The notes under the pieces: model-generated | Database searches by the model: none | Told to the model about the DNA's origin: nothing | What the model saw: the letters and a program-made list of their open reading frames with translations, nothing else | Position numbers and translations under genes: made by a program | Source: Candidatus Latescibacterota bacterium | GTDB lineage: Bacteria > JAAXHH01 | Direction: 5' to 3' | Length of the DNA: 64,000 bases | Assembly (NCBI GenBank): GCA_022821085.1 | Contig: JAJEEG010000002.1 | Coordinates: forward strand, 124,001 to 188,000 | Shown: positions 11,208 through 20,981 of the stretch, piece by piece | How the letters are laid out: each line of letters starts with the position of its first letter | Position numbering within the stretch: position 1 is the first letter of the stretch

Positions 11208-12778
11208 AAACGAACCCGACACGCGGCGCGGCCGTCTTACCCAACGCTGCCTTTCCCTCGACCGTCTTTCCCCTGGCCGTCTTTCCCCTGGCCGCCGGCA
11301 TACTGCTGCCGGTCCTGGCCCTGCTCGTGCTCGCCTGCTCCGGTCCCCTGCAGTTCCGCGGGGGTCCTTCCGGGCCGGAACGCCGCCTGGCGGAAGACAT
11401 AGGCCGGATCCTGGACCACCCGGACCTGGCGGCCATGACCGTAGGCGTGAAGGTCGTGTCTCCGGTCACGGGCCGGGTGCTCTTCGCCAGGCATTCCGAC
11501 GGCCTGTTCCATCCCGCGTCCAATACCAAGCTGTTCACCGCCCTGGGCGTCCTGCGGACCATGGGTCCTGGCTACCGCTACCTGACGAGTGTCTTCGCGG
11601 ACGGTGACGCCTATGCCGGAAGCGACACGCTGCACACGTCGCTGTACCTGCTCGGGCGCGGAGACCCCATGCTTGAATCGGCACACCTGGACAGCCTCGC
11701 GGGTCTCGTCGCCGGCCTCGTCGCCGAGTCGTACGGCGCGCCGGTCATCGCGGGCGACATCGTCGTCGACGACGCCTACCTGGACGGGGTGCCCTACGGC
11801 GAAGGGTGGATGTGGGACGACGTGCAGTACAGCTACTCCGCCTCCATAAACGCGCTCTCCGTAAACGGTAACAGCGTGAAGATCGGCATTGCGCCCGGGG
11901 CCGCCGTCGGCGCGCCCGTAACGGTCCGGGTCGATCCGCCGACGACGTCCGTTACCTTTGCGGTGGAAGCCCTGACGACGGCTGCGGGGGATACCTCGTC
12001 CGCCGAACCGCTCAGGATCGAGCGGGACTGGCCGTCGCGTTCCAACCGGATCACCATATCCGGCCGAGTCGCCATGGACGCGGGCGAGCGGGAGTATTAT
12101 CGCTCCATCGAAGAACCCGGTCTGTACGCGGGGAAACTGTTCCGGGACAGGCTGCAGGCCCGCGGCGTCCGAGTGACGGGACCGGTCCGAAAGGGCGTCA
12201 CGCCGACCCGAGCCCGGACGGTGGCGACCTACCGATCACCGCCGGTAACCGAAGCCCTGGCCCTCGTCCTCAAGTACAGCCACAACCTGACGTCTGAACT
12301 GCTCATTAAAACCATGGGACGCCACGCGACGGGTGAGCCGGGCTCGTCCGCCGACGGACTGGCCGTGCTGCGGCAGGTCCTGGCGGACTACATCGGCCTG
12401 GACCCCGAAGCCTACCGGTTCGCGGACGGTTCCGGACTCTCGTGGTACAATTACGTATCGCCCGATCAGGTCGCGGCACTGCTTACCGCGGCGTACCACG
12501 ATCCCGAGATCGGCGACGACTTCCGGGAGGCGCTGCCCGTCGCCGGGGTGGACGGTACCCTGGCAAACCGGATGAAGGACACGGCGGCCATGGGCAACCT
12601 CAGGGCGAAGACCGGCACCCTGACCGGCGTGAGCTGTCTGAGCGGCTACGTCCATACCCTGGACGGCGAGCCCCTGGTCTTCTCGATCATGATAAACAAC
12701 TTCGTCGGCCCGGCGTCGACGGCGCGCGGCGCGCAGGATGCGATCGGCGCACTGCTCGCGGGATTCAGTCGCAAGTGA
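11204..12778 (+). CDS. dacB: D-alanyl-D-alanine carboxypeptidase/endopeptidase (PBP4/DacB family), lipoprotein
   Basis: This 524-residue enzyme trims or cleaves peptidoglycan cross-links in the periplasm. The three penicillin-binding motifs are visible: SxxK as SNTK near residue 104, SxN as SHN near 358, and KTG in [12 protein letters not shown] near 468. The N-terminus is a hydrophobic leader ending in a lipobox (LLVLAC), so the protein is probably lipid-anchored. The leader contains three copies of a five-residue unit ([15 protein letters not shown]) that extend it beyond the usual length. The spacing between SxxK and SxN is large, as expected for the PBP4 class with its inserted domains. 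The start ATG overlaps the thrC stop. Confidence 0.87.
11252..11296 (+). repeat. 15-nt tandem repeat (3 copies) inside a signal peptide
   Basis: Three in-frame 15-nt copies (TTTCCCCTGGCCGTC type) encode [15 protein letters not shown] at residues 17-31 of the carboxypeptidase leader peptide. Confidence 0.85.
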
Positions 12779-12839
12779 CCTGGGTGAAACGCTGCGTGTT
12801 ACACGATGCGTGTTGCACTTATCGGGAAGGGACCTGCAT

Positions 12840-13310
12840 ATGGCGGAGGCCAGGGATCCTCACGTAGAAGGCAAGGTCAACCGGGCGCACTATTCGAGCA
12901 AGACGGAACTTTCGGCGCGCCTCTTCGCCGTGCTGGACCTGACCACGGAGGACCGGGGGCTGAACCTGATCCCTCAGCTTTCCCGGGCGGTGCGACGGGG
13001 AGATGTCCTGGAACTCATCTGCACCGACGAAGAAAAGGCCGGACCGGGTTCGAAAGTGGACCGGGCCGCCTACATCGGCTTCGCGGAAGTCTCGGAAGCG
13101 GGGCTGCTGCTCTGCGGGGACGCGGTCACCGTCCGGGAGGAAGAGATGGGGACGATATCGGGGTTCGACGAGACCCACCTGCCCAACCACCTGAACGTCG
13201 TCATCCGGTCGAAGCGTCTCGTGTCGGGCCGTGAGATGGAACTGCCCCTGGACGAGTTGGTCACCTTCTCCGGGATATGCGCGGACCCGGACCGGGGCAT
13301 CGGATTCTGA
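12840..13310 (+). CDS. Unrecognised 156-residue protein
   Basis: I do not recognise this family with confidence. The ATG at 12840 was chosen because it follows GGGAAGGG at a sensible distance; the frame is also open further upstream into the end of the carboxypeptidase gene. The protein is acidic and soluble-looking, with no signal peptide or membrane segment. Visible stretches are HYSSKTELSARLFAVLDL, LIPQLSRAVRRGDVLELI, and a C-terminal half rich in Asp/Glu (REEEMGTISGFDETHLPNHL). It follows the carboxypeptidase gene on the same strand and converges with rsgA, 8 bp away. The regular alternation of hydrophobic and charged residues argues for a real folded protein. Confidence 0.65.
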   Translation: MAEARDPHVEGKVNRAHYSSKTELSARLFAVLDLTTEDRGLNLIPQLSRAVRRGDVLELICTDEEKAGPGSKVDRAAYIGFAEVSEAGLLLCGDAVTVREEEMGTISGFDETHLPNHLNVVIRSKRLVSGREMELPLDELVTFSGICADPDRGIGF

Positions 13311-13318
13311 TTCCCGCC

Positions 13319-14323
13319 CTACCGACCGCCGTCCAGTTCTTTGCGCAACGCGACGTAGCTGTCATACCGTTCCCGGGACACGGCGCCCGCCGACAGGGCG
13401 GCCCGCAGGGTACAGTCCGGTTCGTGGACGTGCGTGCAGTCGTGGAACCTGCAGCCCGCCAGGTGGCCGCGCATATCGGGAAACAACTCCGGAAGCTCGC
13501 GCGGCGAGACGTCCCACAGGCTGAATTCCCGGATCCCCGGAGAGTCGATCACCAGGCCCCCCGCATCGAGGCGGTGCGCGGCGAGATAGGTGGTGGTGTG
13601 CCGGCCGCGGCCCGTCGTCCGGTTCACCTCCCGGACCCGCAGCCCGAGGCCGGGCTGCATGGCGTTCAGCAGGGAGGTCTTCCCCGCGCCGGACGGGCCC
13701 GCGATCGCGGATACCCGGTTCCGCAACGTGGCCTTCAGCAGGTCGACCCCCTCCCGCGTCACGGCGCTGGCCGGGATGACGCGGAAACCGCACCGTTCGT
13801 AGATCTCCGCGATATCCGGATCCCCGTCCTTCGACAGATCGATCTTGTTCAGGCAGATGACCGGGGCAAGGTTGCCGGCCTCCGCGGCCACGAGCAGGCG
13901 GTCCAGCAACTGCAGGTTCGGACGCGGGTCCCGTACCGAGAAGACGGCGACCAGATGATCGGCGTTGGCGATCATGATCTGTTCGACGCGCCGCTTGCCG
14001 GGGGCGAGACGGGAGAGTTTGGAGCGGCGCGGAAGCACTTCCTCTATGGCGCCGGTCTCGCCCTGGTCCTCCACGACACGCACGCGGTCGCCGATGGCCA
14101 CGGGATTCACGGCGTCGATACGGCCGACCTGCTCCACGGAGTGATGCTGGTTGTCCCGTTCCGGATAGATCAGCGCCTTCTTCATCCTGCTGCGCAACGC
14201 GCAGGCGAAGATCCCGTGCCCGGTCTCCACGTCGAACACGCCCCGGTGTTCCCTGATTACGATGCCTTCGGTCGATTTCACAATCGCGGCGCGCATGGCG
14301 CCTGGCCGGCCCTCCGTGTCCAT
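13319..14323 (-). CDS. rsgA: Ribosome small-subunit-dependent GTPase A
   Basis: RsgA is a circularly permuted GTPase that checks and releases late 30S assembly intermediates. The order of motifs shows the permutation: G4 (NKID) comes before G1 (GPSGAGKTSLLN) and G3 (DSPG), with a TTGRGRHTTT switch region between them. An OB-like N-terminal domain (DVETGHGIFACALRSRMKK) and a C-terminal zinc knuckle (CRFHDCTHVHEPDC) complete the fold. The 334-residue length is normal. ATG at 14323 is taken, but ATG at 14296 (MRAAIVKST) begins nearer the usual N-terminus and is equally possible; neither has a clear ribosome site. Confidence 0.93.
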   Translation of the reverse strand: MDTEGRPGAMRAAIVKSTEGIVIREHRGVFDVETGHGIFACALRSRMKKALIYPERDNQHHSVEQVGRIDAVNPVAIGDRVRVVEDQGETGAIEEVLPRRSKLSRLAPGKRRVEQIMIANADHLVAVFSVRDPRPNLQLLDRLLVAAEAGNLAPVICLNKIDLSKDGDPDIAEIYERCGFRVIPASAVTREGVDLLKATLRNRVSAIAGPSGAGKTSLLNAMQPGLGLRVREVNRTTGRGRHTTTYLAAHRLDAGGLVIDSPGIREFSLWDVSPRELPELFPDMRGHLAGCRFHDCTHVHEPDCTLRAALSAGAVSRERYDSYVALRKELDGGR

Positions 14324-14325
14324 TG

Positions 14326-14370
14326 CTGGTCTGCCACTCCGCCTGGCCCACCAGGTCCGCCCGGCCTGCG
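14326..14370. repeat. Degenerate 9-nt repeat between rsgA and holA
   Basis: Five decayed 9-nt units with a GGTCYGCC/GGCCCACC character (for example AGGTCCGCC, TGGCCCACC, CTGGTCTGC) fill most of the short gap. They resemble the clean GGTCCGCC-type units in dnaG. Confidence 0.4.
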
Positions 14371-14399
14371 CATTCGTACGGCCCTCCGTGCCTATGTCG

Positions 14400-15410
14400 C
14401 TAAGCCGCGTGCCCGGTGCACAACGTATACAACAGCCGCCGCATGACGAGTTCGGGCGGCAACGCGCTGGACTTCAGGGCCGTATCGGCTTCGTAGAGCG
14501 CCTCGAACCCGCTGAGCAGATCCCGTCCCGCCAGCAGCCTGGACTGCGCGGCATAGCGGTTGTAGAACCGGTTGAACCCCCATCCCAGCTGCAGCTTCTT
14601 CTTGATGTCGTCGTCCGTCCGGCGGTCCCTTTTCAGGAACCTGATCTTCCAGAGGATCACCAGGTGGCGGACGAAGAGCGCCACGATGGCCTGGGGCGTG
14701 TCGCCGCCGTCTATCGCACGCTCGTAGGCCACCAACGCCCGGGCCAGGTCCTTTTCGCCGACGGCCTCGGCGATGTCGAATACCGTCCCACCGCGGACGG
14801 GACCGAGCGTATTCTCCACGTCGCCAGCCGCTATCGTATCCCGGCCGCCGACGAACACGGCCAGTTTCTCCACCTCCCCGGCCAGTTCCCCCAGGTCCGT
14901 CCCCACGATGGCTTGCAACTGGTGCGCGGCTTCCGGGGTCAGCCGCTTTCCGTAACGCTTCGCCTGTTGCTGAAGCCAGGAAGGGATCTTTTCCGGAAAC
15001 AGGGGGTAGAACACCACCGAGACCGCAGACGCCGACAGCCGTTCGTACAGTTTGGTCTTCAGGTTCACCCGGGGCGCCTCGAGCACCAGGACCGTACTCG
15101 GTACGGGCCGCTCCGCGTAGTCCGCCACGGCTTCCCTGTCCTTCTGCGGCAACTTGTGGAAATCCCGGACAACGACCAACCGGCGGTCGGTCATCATGGG
15201 TACGAGGGAGGCGGCGGTCAATATCGCCGCGGCGTCGCTTTCGTCGCCGCGAAGCACGTCCACGCAGAACGCCTCCGTCCCCGGCTCGACGACGCGGGCG
15301 ACCAGCGTATCCACGGCTTCTTCCTTCCGGAACGCCTCGTCGCCGGAGAAGAAGTAGACCGCTTCGATCCGGCCGCGGTCCATTTGCCGTATCAACTGCT
15401 CGGGGTTCAT
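14400..15410 (-). CDS. holA: DNA polymerase III subunit delta
   Basis: This is the delta subunit of the clamp loader, which opens the beta clamp during replication. The 336-residue product has the family layout: an AAA+-like N-terminal domain (RIEAVYFFSGDEAFRKEEAVDTL), a delta-type lid and the C-terminal collar helices (TPQAIVALFVRHLVILWKIRFL...LPPELVMRRLLYTL). The ATG at 15410 (MNPEQLIRQM) was preferred: the frame is open upstream to 15533, but that extension is made of low-complexity Arg/Gly/Pro repeats and would not be part of the fold. Confidence 0.85.
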   Translation of the reverse strand: MNPEQLIRQMDRGRIEAVYFFSGDEAFRKEEAVDTLVARVVEPGTEAFCVDVLRGDESDAAAILTAASLVPMMTDRRLVVVRDFHKLPQKDREAVADYAERPVPSTVLVLEAPRVNLKTKLYERLSASAVSVVFYPLFPEKIPSWLQQQAKRYGKRLTPEAAHQLQAIVGTDLGELAGEVEKLAVFVGGRDTIAAGDVENTLGPVRGGTVFDIAEAVGEKDLARALVAYERAIDGGDTPQAIVALFVRHLVILWKIRFLKRDRRTDDDIKKKLQLGWGFNRFYNRYAAQSRLLAGRDLLSGFEALYEADTALKSSALPPELVMRRLLYTLCTGHAA

Positions 15411-15440
15411 GCGGGCGCCTCGTTGCCGGAATGCGACTGG

Positions 15441-15524
15441 TCTTCTGCCGGACAGCGGCCGTCCTCCGCGGGTCCGCGACTGTCCTCTGCCGGACAGCGG
15501 CCGTCCTCGGCGGGACCGGTGCGG
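15441..15524 (-). repeat. 21-nt tandem repeat (4 copies) directly upstream of holA
   Basis: Four 21-nt units at 15441, 15462, 15483 and 15504; units 1 and 3 are nearly identical (TCYTCTGCCGGACAGCGG...) and units 2 and 4 are related. The array sits 30 bp before the holA ATG. One minus frame reads it as seven-residue repeats (CPAEDSR/GPAEDGR), but no clear gene contains it. Confidence 0.8.
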
Positions 15525-15683
15525 AACCGGCACGGAACCGGTGTTAAAGCGGCACGAATCGGGTTACGGGAATCGCGACATACGAATATATTCAAGCCAA
15601 GTATATTCAATTCAAGCCGCATACGCCATCCCTTAACCGGACCCGGGCTTTGAAAACCTGGTCCGCAATACGGACGTTACGCC

Positions 15684-16493
15684 ATGACGCGTGTCGACTG
15701 GACCGCCATAGGAAACCGGCTGGAGGCCCTGTACCGTTCTTTCGATCCTTCCATGATCTCGCCCGATCCGCTCGAAGTGGTCAGACGCTTCGAACGTCCG
15801 GAAGACCAGGAGATCGCCGGTCTGGTCGCGGCTTCGCTGGCTTACGGCCGGGCGGAAACGATCACGGCCGCGGCCGGCGAGGCGTTGCGGAGGATGGGAG
15901 ACGCGCCCTGGGACTTCGTCACGGGTTTCGATCCCGGGCGGGACGGTGGACGATTCGACGGATTCGTATACCGGTGGACGCGGGGACGGGACCTGTCGAC
16001 GCTGTCCTCGGCCATGCGGACGGCCCTGCGGCGGTACGGCTCCCTCGGCGCGCTCTTCGCCGCGGGCCACCGCCCGTCGGATACCCACACGGGTCCCGCG
16101 CTTGCCCATTTCACCGAAACGCTGCTCGGATTCGCGCGGGAGGTCCACCCCGGGGAGCGGCACGGGACGAAAACGGGGATCCGCTACCTGTTGCCCTCCC
16201 CGGTATCGGGAAGCGCCTGCAAGCGGATGAACCTCTATATCCGGTGGATGGTCCGGCGGGAAGTCCCGGACCTGGGCCTCTGGCCGCGTATACTACCCGC
16301 CCGTCTGGTGATGCCGATCGACACCCACGTGGCGCGGATATCCAGGCGGCTGGGCCTGACGTCCCGGAAGCAGGCGGACTGGAAGATGGCCGAGGAGGTC
16401 ACGCGGGCGCTACGAAGGTTCGACCCCGAAGACCCGGTGAAATACGACTTCGCCCTTTGCCACTGGGGCATGCTGGAGTACAGGAACCGTTGA
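15684..16493 (+). CDS. TIGR02757 family protein (DUF2400)
   Basis: The 269-residue product matches the TIGR02757/DUF2400 pattern: an N-terminal helical part with AGLVAASLAYGRAETI, a middle GxxCKRMNLYIRWMVRR signature near residues 175-192, and MPIDTHVARISRRLG near 210-225. The last part resembles the helix-hairpin-helix region of base-excision DNA glycosylases, and the family is often described as a putative DNA-repair fold, but its activity is not established. It ends KYDFALCHWGMLEYRNR, as the family usually does. It stands alone on the plus strand between divergent holA and serS. Confidence 0.82.
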   Translation: MTRVDWTAIGNRLEALYRSFDPSMISPDPLEVVRRFERPEDQEIAGLVAASLAYGRAETITAAAGEALRRMGDAPWDFVTGFDPGRDGGRFDGFVYRWTRGRDLSTLSSAMRTALRRYGSLGALFAAGHRPSDTHTGPALAHFTETLLGFAREVHPGERHGTKTGIRYLLPSPVSGSACKRMNLYIRWMVRREVPDLGLWPRILPARLVMPIDTHVARISRRLGLTSRKQADWKMAEEVTRALRRFDPEDPVKYDFALCHWGMLEYRNR

Positions 16494-16571
16494 ACCGTCC
16501 GGCTGGCACGTCCACCGACGTATCCGTGATGATCTGACGGGAGCGGATCGGCGCCGGCGCTTCGTTTCTGC

Positions 16572-16601
16572 TTGCCGGGCGCAGCGGCATCTTCCTATTT
16601 T
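16572..16601 (+). promoter_or_regulatory. Candidate promoter upstream of serS
   Basis: TTGCCG (-35) and TATTTT (-10) are separated by 18 bp, about 80 bp before the serS start. The match is moderate. No T-box or tRNA-like leader is visible. Confidence 0.3.
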
Positions 16602-16680
16602 ACCGTGTTTTATTGCGGCAAAGCATCCACGGACTCCCGGTCAGCGGCCGGTTCCGCGGGTGCCCGGACACGGAGGGAAC

Positions 16681-17949
16681 ATGTTAGACCAGCGATTCGT
16701 CAGGAATAACCCCGACGTGGTGAAACAGGCGGCGGCGAACAAGAACGAGCGGGTGGACGTCGACGGGTTCCTCGATCTGGATGCCCGGCGCCGGGAACTG
16801 CTGCAGACGAGCGAGTCGCTCAAGCAGCGGCGGAACACCGTGTCCGACGAAATCGCCCGGATGAAACGCGACGGCGAAGACGCTTCCGCCCGGATCGAGG
16901 AGATGCGGGAGGTGTCCGCGCGCATCAAGGAGATCGACACCGACCTGGCCGGCCTCCAGGACAGCCTGCAGTCCGTGCTCGAGCGCCTGCCCAACATACC
17001 CCATCCCTCGGTGCCGGTCGGCGCCGACGAAAGCGCCAACGTGGAAGTGCGACGCTGGGGGTCCACGCCCGAAGTGGAATTCGAGCGCAAGGCCCACTGG
17101 GACCTGGGAGAAGCACTCGACATCATCGACTTTCAAAGGGCGGGCAAGATATCGGGCAGCCACTTCGTCCTCTTCAAGGGCGAGGGCGCGCGGCTGCAGC
17201 GCGCGCTGATCCAGTTCATGCTCGACCTGCACATCCAGAAGCACGGGTACACGGAAGTCATCCCGCCCTACATCGTGAACCGCCAGAGCATGTTCGGCAC
17301 GGGCCAGCTGCCGAAGATGGAAGAGGACATGTACCGGACCGACCTGGACGACCTGTTCCTCATCCCCACGGCGGAGGTCCCGGTGACCAACATGCACCGC
17401 GACGAGATCCTCTCCGAGGACGACCTGCCGATCTACTACACGGCCTACAGCCCCTGCTTCCGCCGCGAGGCCGGTTCCTACGGGCGGGAGACCCGCGGCC
17501 TGATCCGGGTACACCAGTTCGACAAGGTGGAGATGGTCAAGTTCGTCCGTCCCGAGACCTCCTACGATGAACTGGAGACGCTGGTGAACGACGCGGAGGA
17601 AGTGCTGCAGTTGCTGAACATCCCGTACCGCGTGGTTTCGCTGAGCACGGGCGACCTGAGTTTCGCGGCGGCCAAATGCTACGACCTGGAAGCCTGGGCG
17701 CCCGGGGTAGACCGGTGGCTGGAAGTCTCATCCTGCAGCAATTTCGAGGATTTCCAGGCGCGGAGAAGCGGGATCCGGTACCGGAACAAGGCCGGGAAAA
17801 GCCAGTTCGTGCATACCCTGAACGGATCGGGCATGGGCATGGCGCGGACCCTTATCGCTGTACTCGAGCACTACCAGACCGGGCGCGGCAGCATCCGCAT
17901 CCCGGAGGTGCTGATCCCCTACATGGGCGGACTAAGGGAAATCGGGTGA
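16681..17949 (+). CDS. serS: Serine--tRNA ligase
   Basis: SerS charges tRNA-Ser with serine in the cytosol. The 422-residue protein has the N-terminal long antiparallel coiled-coil arm (about residues 30-100, rich in Glu/Lys/Arg) that grips the tRNA variable arm, then the class II catalytic core. Motif 2 appears in CFRREAGSYGRETRGLIR and motif 3 in GSGMGMARTLIAVLEHYQ; the serine-pocket region TAEVPVTNMH is present. ATG at 16681 was chosen because GGAGGG lies just upstream and it gives the canonical start MLDQRFVRNN; an in-frame ATG at 16660 is less likely. The stop overlaps the tsaE GTG start by 4 nt. Confidence 0.96.
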   Translation: MLDQRFVRNNPDVVKQAAANKNERVDVDGFLDLDARRRELLQTSESLKQRRNTVSDEIARMKRDGEDASARIEEMREVSARIKEIDTDLAGLQDSLQSVLERLPNIPHPSVPVGADESANVEVRRWGSTPEVEFERKAHWDLGEALDIIDFQRAGKISGSHFVLFKGEGARLQRALIQFMLDLHIQKHGYTEVIPPYIVNRQSMFGTGQLPKMEEDMYRTDLDDLFLIPTAEVPVTNMHRDEILSEDDLPIYYTAYSPCFRREAGSYGRETRGLIRVHQFDKVEMVKFVRPETSYDELETLVNDAEEVLQLLNIPYRVVSLSTGDLSFAAAKCYDLEAWAPGVDRWLEVSSCSNFEDFQARRSGIRYRNKAGKSQFVHTLNGSGMGMARTLIAVLEHYQTGRGSIRIPEVLIPYMGGLREIG

Positions 17950-18446
17950 GCGCTTCGATACATGCGGACGCGCGGGCCCGTCCCGTACGGCGCAGTTTCG
18001 ACACGGACGGCCCCGGGCAGACCGCGCGGGTCGGAGGACGGCTGGCGGCGTGGCTGGCGCCGGGGGACACCGTGCTGGTGTCCGGCGACCTAGGCGCGGG
18101 GAAGACCTGTTTCATCCAGGGGATCTGCGCGGGCCTCGACATCGCGGAACCGGTCACGAGTCCCACCTTCACCCTCGTGAACGAATACGACGGTCGGCTT
18201 GGACGGGTCCCCGTGGCCCACTTCGATCTCTACCGCCTGGACGATCCGGAGTCGGTGCTGGACCTGGGCTTCGACGAATACCTGGACGCCTGCGTCTGCC
18301 TGGTCGAATGGGGAGACAAGTTCCCGGAGATCATGCCGTCCGACGCGGTAAAGGTAACCATCGAAATCGGTGCGGGAACGCGACGAACGCTGGAGATCGC
18401 GGGCGGCGGCAAATTGGTTGCCGATCTGGAGGCAGCAGTCAGATGA
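17946..18446 (+). CDS. tsaE: tRNA threonylcarbamoyladenosine biosynthesis ATPase
   Basis: TsaE is the small ATPase that works with TsaD and TsaB to make t6A37 on ANN-decoding tRNAs. The Walker A motif is GDLGAGKTCFIQG, followed by the family hallmarks SPTFTLVNEY and HFDLYRL, and the acidic LVEWGDKFPE near the C-terminus. The start is GTG at 17946, overlapping the serS stop by 4 nt (GTGA), which makes a 166-residue protein of normal length. The same frame is open upstream inside serS, but that part is a shadow. Confidence 0.9.
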   Translation: MSASIHADARARPVRRSFDTDGPGQTARVGGRLAAWLAPGDTVLVSGDLGAGKTCFIQGICAGLDIAEPVTSPTFTLVNEYDGRLGRVPVAHFDLYRLDDPESVLDLGFDEYLDACVCLVEWGDKFPEIMPSDAVKVTIEIGAGTRRTLEIAGGGKLVADLEAAVR

Positions 18447-18480
18447 ACCCTCTGACAATATGGTGGCTGATCTGGAGGCA

Positions 18481-18524
18481 GCGGACCGCCCGGCCCGGCG
18501 TTCCAAGCGGACCAGGCGGTCCGC
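18481..18524. terminator. GC-rich inverted repeat between convergent tsaE and lon
   Basis: GCGGACCGCC at 18481-18490 pairs perfectly with GGCGGTCCGC at 18515-18524 across a 24-nt loop. It lies between the two convergent genes and could end transcription from either side, although there is no U tract. Just upstream, about 23 bp of the tsaE 3' end (around 18415) reappear around 18461. Confidence 0.45.
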
Positions 18525-18530
18525 AGAATG

Positions 18531-20948
18531 CTAGACCGGCTTGATGGATGGCTGGGCGACGGACTGAGCGGGGAGCAGGGCGGGCACGCGGGATTCCACG
18601 ACTGTCATGCCCATGGTCCGTTTGAGGACTTCGTCCATGGTCGATACCGGGATGATCTCGATCCCGTCCTTCACCTCCGGCGGGACGTCCACCAGGTCCT
18701 TCCGGTTGCGGAGCGGAATCGCCACTTCCTTGATGCCGGCCCGGAGCGCGGCGATCAGTTTCTCGTTCAGTCCGCCGATGGGCAGGACGTTCCCCCGGAG
18801 CGTGATCTCGCCCGTCATGGCAATGTCGCACCGGACCGGCACGCCGGTCAGCGCCGAACAGAGCGCCGTCGCGATCGTGATGCCGGCGGAAGGGCCGTCC
18901 TTGGGGATCGCGCCTTCGGGCATGTGCACGTGGATCTCGACGTTCTTGTAGAAATCCGGCTCGAGTCCCAGCGAGGCCGCCCTGGACCGGGCGTAGGTGA
19001 GCGCCGCGTGGGCCGACTCCTGCATCACTTCCCCCAACTGGCCGGTCAGCGTCAGTCTCCCGGCGCCGCGGCGGTTCAGGACACTGACCTCGATGGTGAG
19101 GATGTCACCGCCCGACTGCGTCCACGCAAGCCCCGTGGCAATGCCCACCGAGTCCTGTTTCACCACTTCGGAATCCAGGTAGCGCGGCACGCCGAGGTAG
19201 CCTGAAAGCTGGTTGCGCGTGACCTGCATCCGCTTGCCGGACCTTCCTTCCACCACTTTGCGCGCCAGCTTGCGGCAGACCGCGGCGATGTGGCGTTCCA
19301 GTCCCCGGACGCCGGCTTCGCGGGTGTATTCCCGGATGATAGCCAGCAGGGCGTCCTTCCGGAACGTGACGCGTTCCTTCTTCAGTCCGTGGGCCTCGAT
19401 CTGCTTCGGCACGAGGAACTCCTTCGCGATGGCCAGTTTCTGGGTTTCGAGATAACCGGGCAGCTCGAGGATCTCCATGCGGTCGTTCAGTGCCGGGGGG
19501 ATGGTCTCGGTGGTGTTGGCCGTCGTGATGAACAATACCCGGGACAGGTCGTAATCCACTTCCAGGTAGTGGTCGTTGAAGGCACTGTTCTGTTCGGGAT
19601 CCAGCACCTCGAGCAGGGCCGATGCGGGGTCGCCGCGCACGTCCCTGCCGAGCTTGTCCACCTCGTCGAGCAGGATGACGGGATTGACCGACTTGGCGCG
19701 GCGCATTGCCTGGATGATGCGTCCGGGCATGGAACCGATGTAGGTCCGGCGATGCCCCCTGATCTCCGCCTCGTCATGCACGCCGCCGAGGGACATGCGG
19801 ACGAACTTGCGGCCCATGGCGCGCGCGACCGAACGGCCGAGGGACGTCTTGCCCACGCCGGGCGGGCCGACCAGGCACAGGATCGGTCCCTTCAGGTGCC
19901 GCGTCAACTGGATGACCGACAGGTACTCGAGGATGTGTTCCTTGGGTTTTTCCAGCCCGTAGTGATCGGCGTCGAGCACGGACGCCACCCGGCCGATGTC
20001 CCGGCTGTCCCGCGTGCGTTTCCTCCACGGGACCTCGACGATCCATTCCAGGTAGTTCCGGATCACCGTCGCTTCGGGTGAAGTGGGGTGCATCTGCTGG
20101 AGTTTTTCCAGCTCGTTCATGGCCTTTTCGTGGGCCTCTTTAGGCATCTTCGCGTCCGCGATCTGCTGGGCCAGTCCGCCCAGGTTTTCCGGTGAGTCAT
20201 CCAGTTCTCCCAGTTCCTGCTTGATCACGCGCATCTGTTCCTGGAGAAAGAACTCCCGCTGCGACTTGGTGATGCGGTCCCGGACTTCCCCGTCGAGCTG
20301 GTTCTTGATCTCCAGGATCTCCAGTTCCGTGGCCAGGAGGGCCGCCAGTTCGTCGAGCTGCTCGACGATCGACGGCGCCTCGATGAGCCGCTGCTTGACC
20401 TGGGGACTTTGCTGGATGAAGGCTGACATCGTATCCACCAGGCGCTGGGCGTCGTCCAAGTTCTGCAGGGACAGCAGGATCTCGTCGGGCGCCTGCTGGT
20501 TCAGCTTGATGTACTCCGTGAACTGGTCCACGACCGTGCGCAGTCTCGCCTGCACCTCCGCCTCGGTGTCCCCGGCCTCCTCGACCAGGGTGATCTTGAC
20601 GCGCATGTAGGGGTCCGTGGACAGGAACCGGACTATCCTCGCCCGGACGATCCCCTCGACGAGCACGCGGATCAGGCCGTTGGGCAGTTTCACCACCTGC
20701 AGGATGCGGGCCACGATGCCGGTTCGGTGCACGTCCTCCTTCGCGGGTTGCTCGATATCCGGATTACGCTGGGCGGTCAGAAAGAGCAGCCGGTCGTTGT
20801 TGACCCCGTGCTCCAGGGCCTTGATGGAAGCGTCCCGCGCAATGATGAGGGGGTATTCCATGTAGGGGAACACGACCACTTCACGGAGGGGAATGAGCGG
20901 CAGCTTGTCGTCGAATGTGATGGGTTCGTTGCGATTGAGGGTAATCAT
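18531..20948 (-). CDS. lon: ATP-dependent Lon protease
   Basis: Lon degrades misfolded and regulatory proteins in the cytosol. The 805-residue protein has the N-terminal substrate-binding domain ([19 protein letters not shown]), a long coiled helical region, the AAA+ module (Walker [11 protein letters not shown], Walker [10 protein letters not shown]) and the C-terminal serine protease with the Ser-Lys dyad in [10 protein letters not shown] and [14 protein letters not shown]. Length is typical for the LonA class. It is the last gene of the tig-clpP-clpX-lon run, 33 bp after clpX, a common quality-control arrangement. No strong ribosome site precedes the ATG. Confidence 0.96.
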   Translation of the reverse strand: MITLNRNEPITFDDKLPLIPLREVVVFPYMEYPLIIARDASIKALEHGVNNDRLLFLTAQRNPDIEQPAKEDVHRTGIVARILQVVKLPNGLIRVLVEGIVRARIVRFLSTDPYMRVKITLVEEAGDTEAEVQARLRTVVDQFTEYIKLNQQAPDEILLSLQNLDDAQRLVDTMSAFIQQSPQVKQRLIEAPSIVEQLDELAALLATELEILEIKNQLDGEVRDRITKSQREFFLQEQMRVIKQELGELDDSPENLGGLAQQIADAKMPKEAHEKAMNELEKLQQMHPTSPEATVIRNYLEWIVEVPWRKRTRDSRDIGRVASVLDADHYGLEKPKEHILEYLSVIQLTRHLKGPILCLVGPPGVGKTSLGRSVARAMGRKFVRMSLGGVHDEAEIRGHRRTYIGSMPGRIIQAMRRAKSVNPVILLDEVDKLGRDVRGDPASALLEVLDPEQNSAFNDHYLEVDYDLSRVLFITTANTTETIPPALNDRMEILELPGYLETQKLAIAKEFLVPKQIEAHGLKKERVTFRKDALLAIIREYTREAGVRGLERHIAAVCRKLARKVVEGRSGKRMQVTRNQLSGYLGVPRYLDSEVVKQDSVGIATGLAWTQSGGDILTIEVSVLNRRGAGRLTLTGQLGEVMQESAHAALTYARSRAASLGLEPDFYKNVEIHVHMPEGAIPKDGPSAGITIATALCSALTGVPVRCDIAMTGEITLRGNVLPIGGLNEKLIAALRAGIKEVAIPLRNRKDLVDVPPEVKDGIEIIPVSTMDEVLKRTMGMTVVESRVPALLPAQSVAQPSIKPV

Positions 20949-20981
20949 GGGAAACCGTTGATGCCACGGGGTTTGGGGGGA

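Noticed and set aside
15407-15622. A 71-codon minus frame containing seven-residue CPAEDSR-type repeats before holA
   Set aside because: It overlaps the holA start in another frame, has no ribosome site, and its repeats come from the 21-nt DNA array; no sign of a real protein.
16494-16680. A T-box or other riboswitch leader before serS
   Set aside because: No specifier stem, T-box sequence or terminator/antiterminator pair can be seen in this 187-bp gap.
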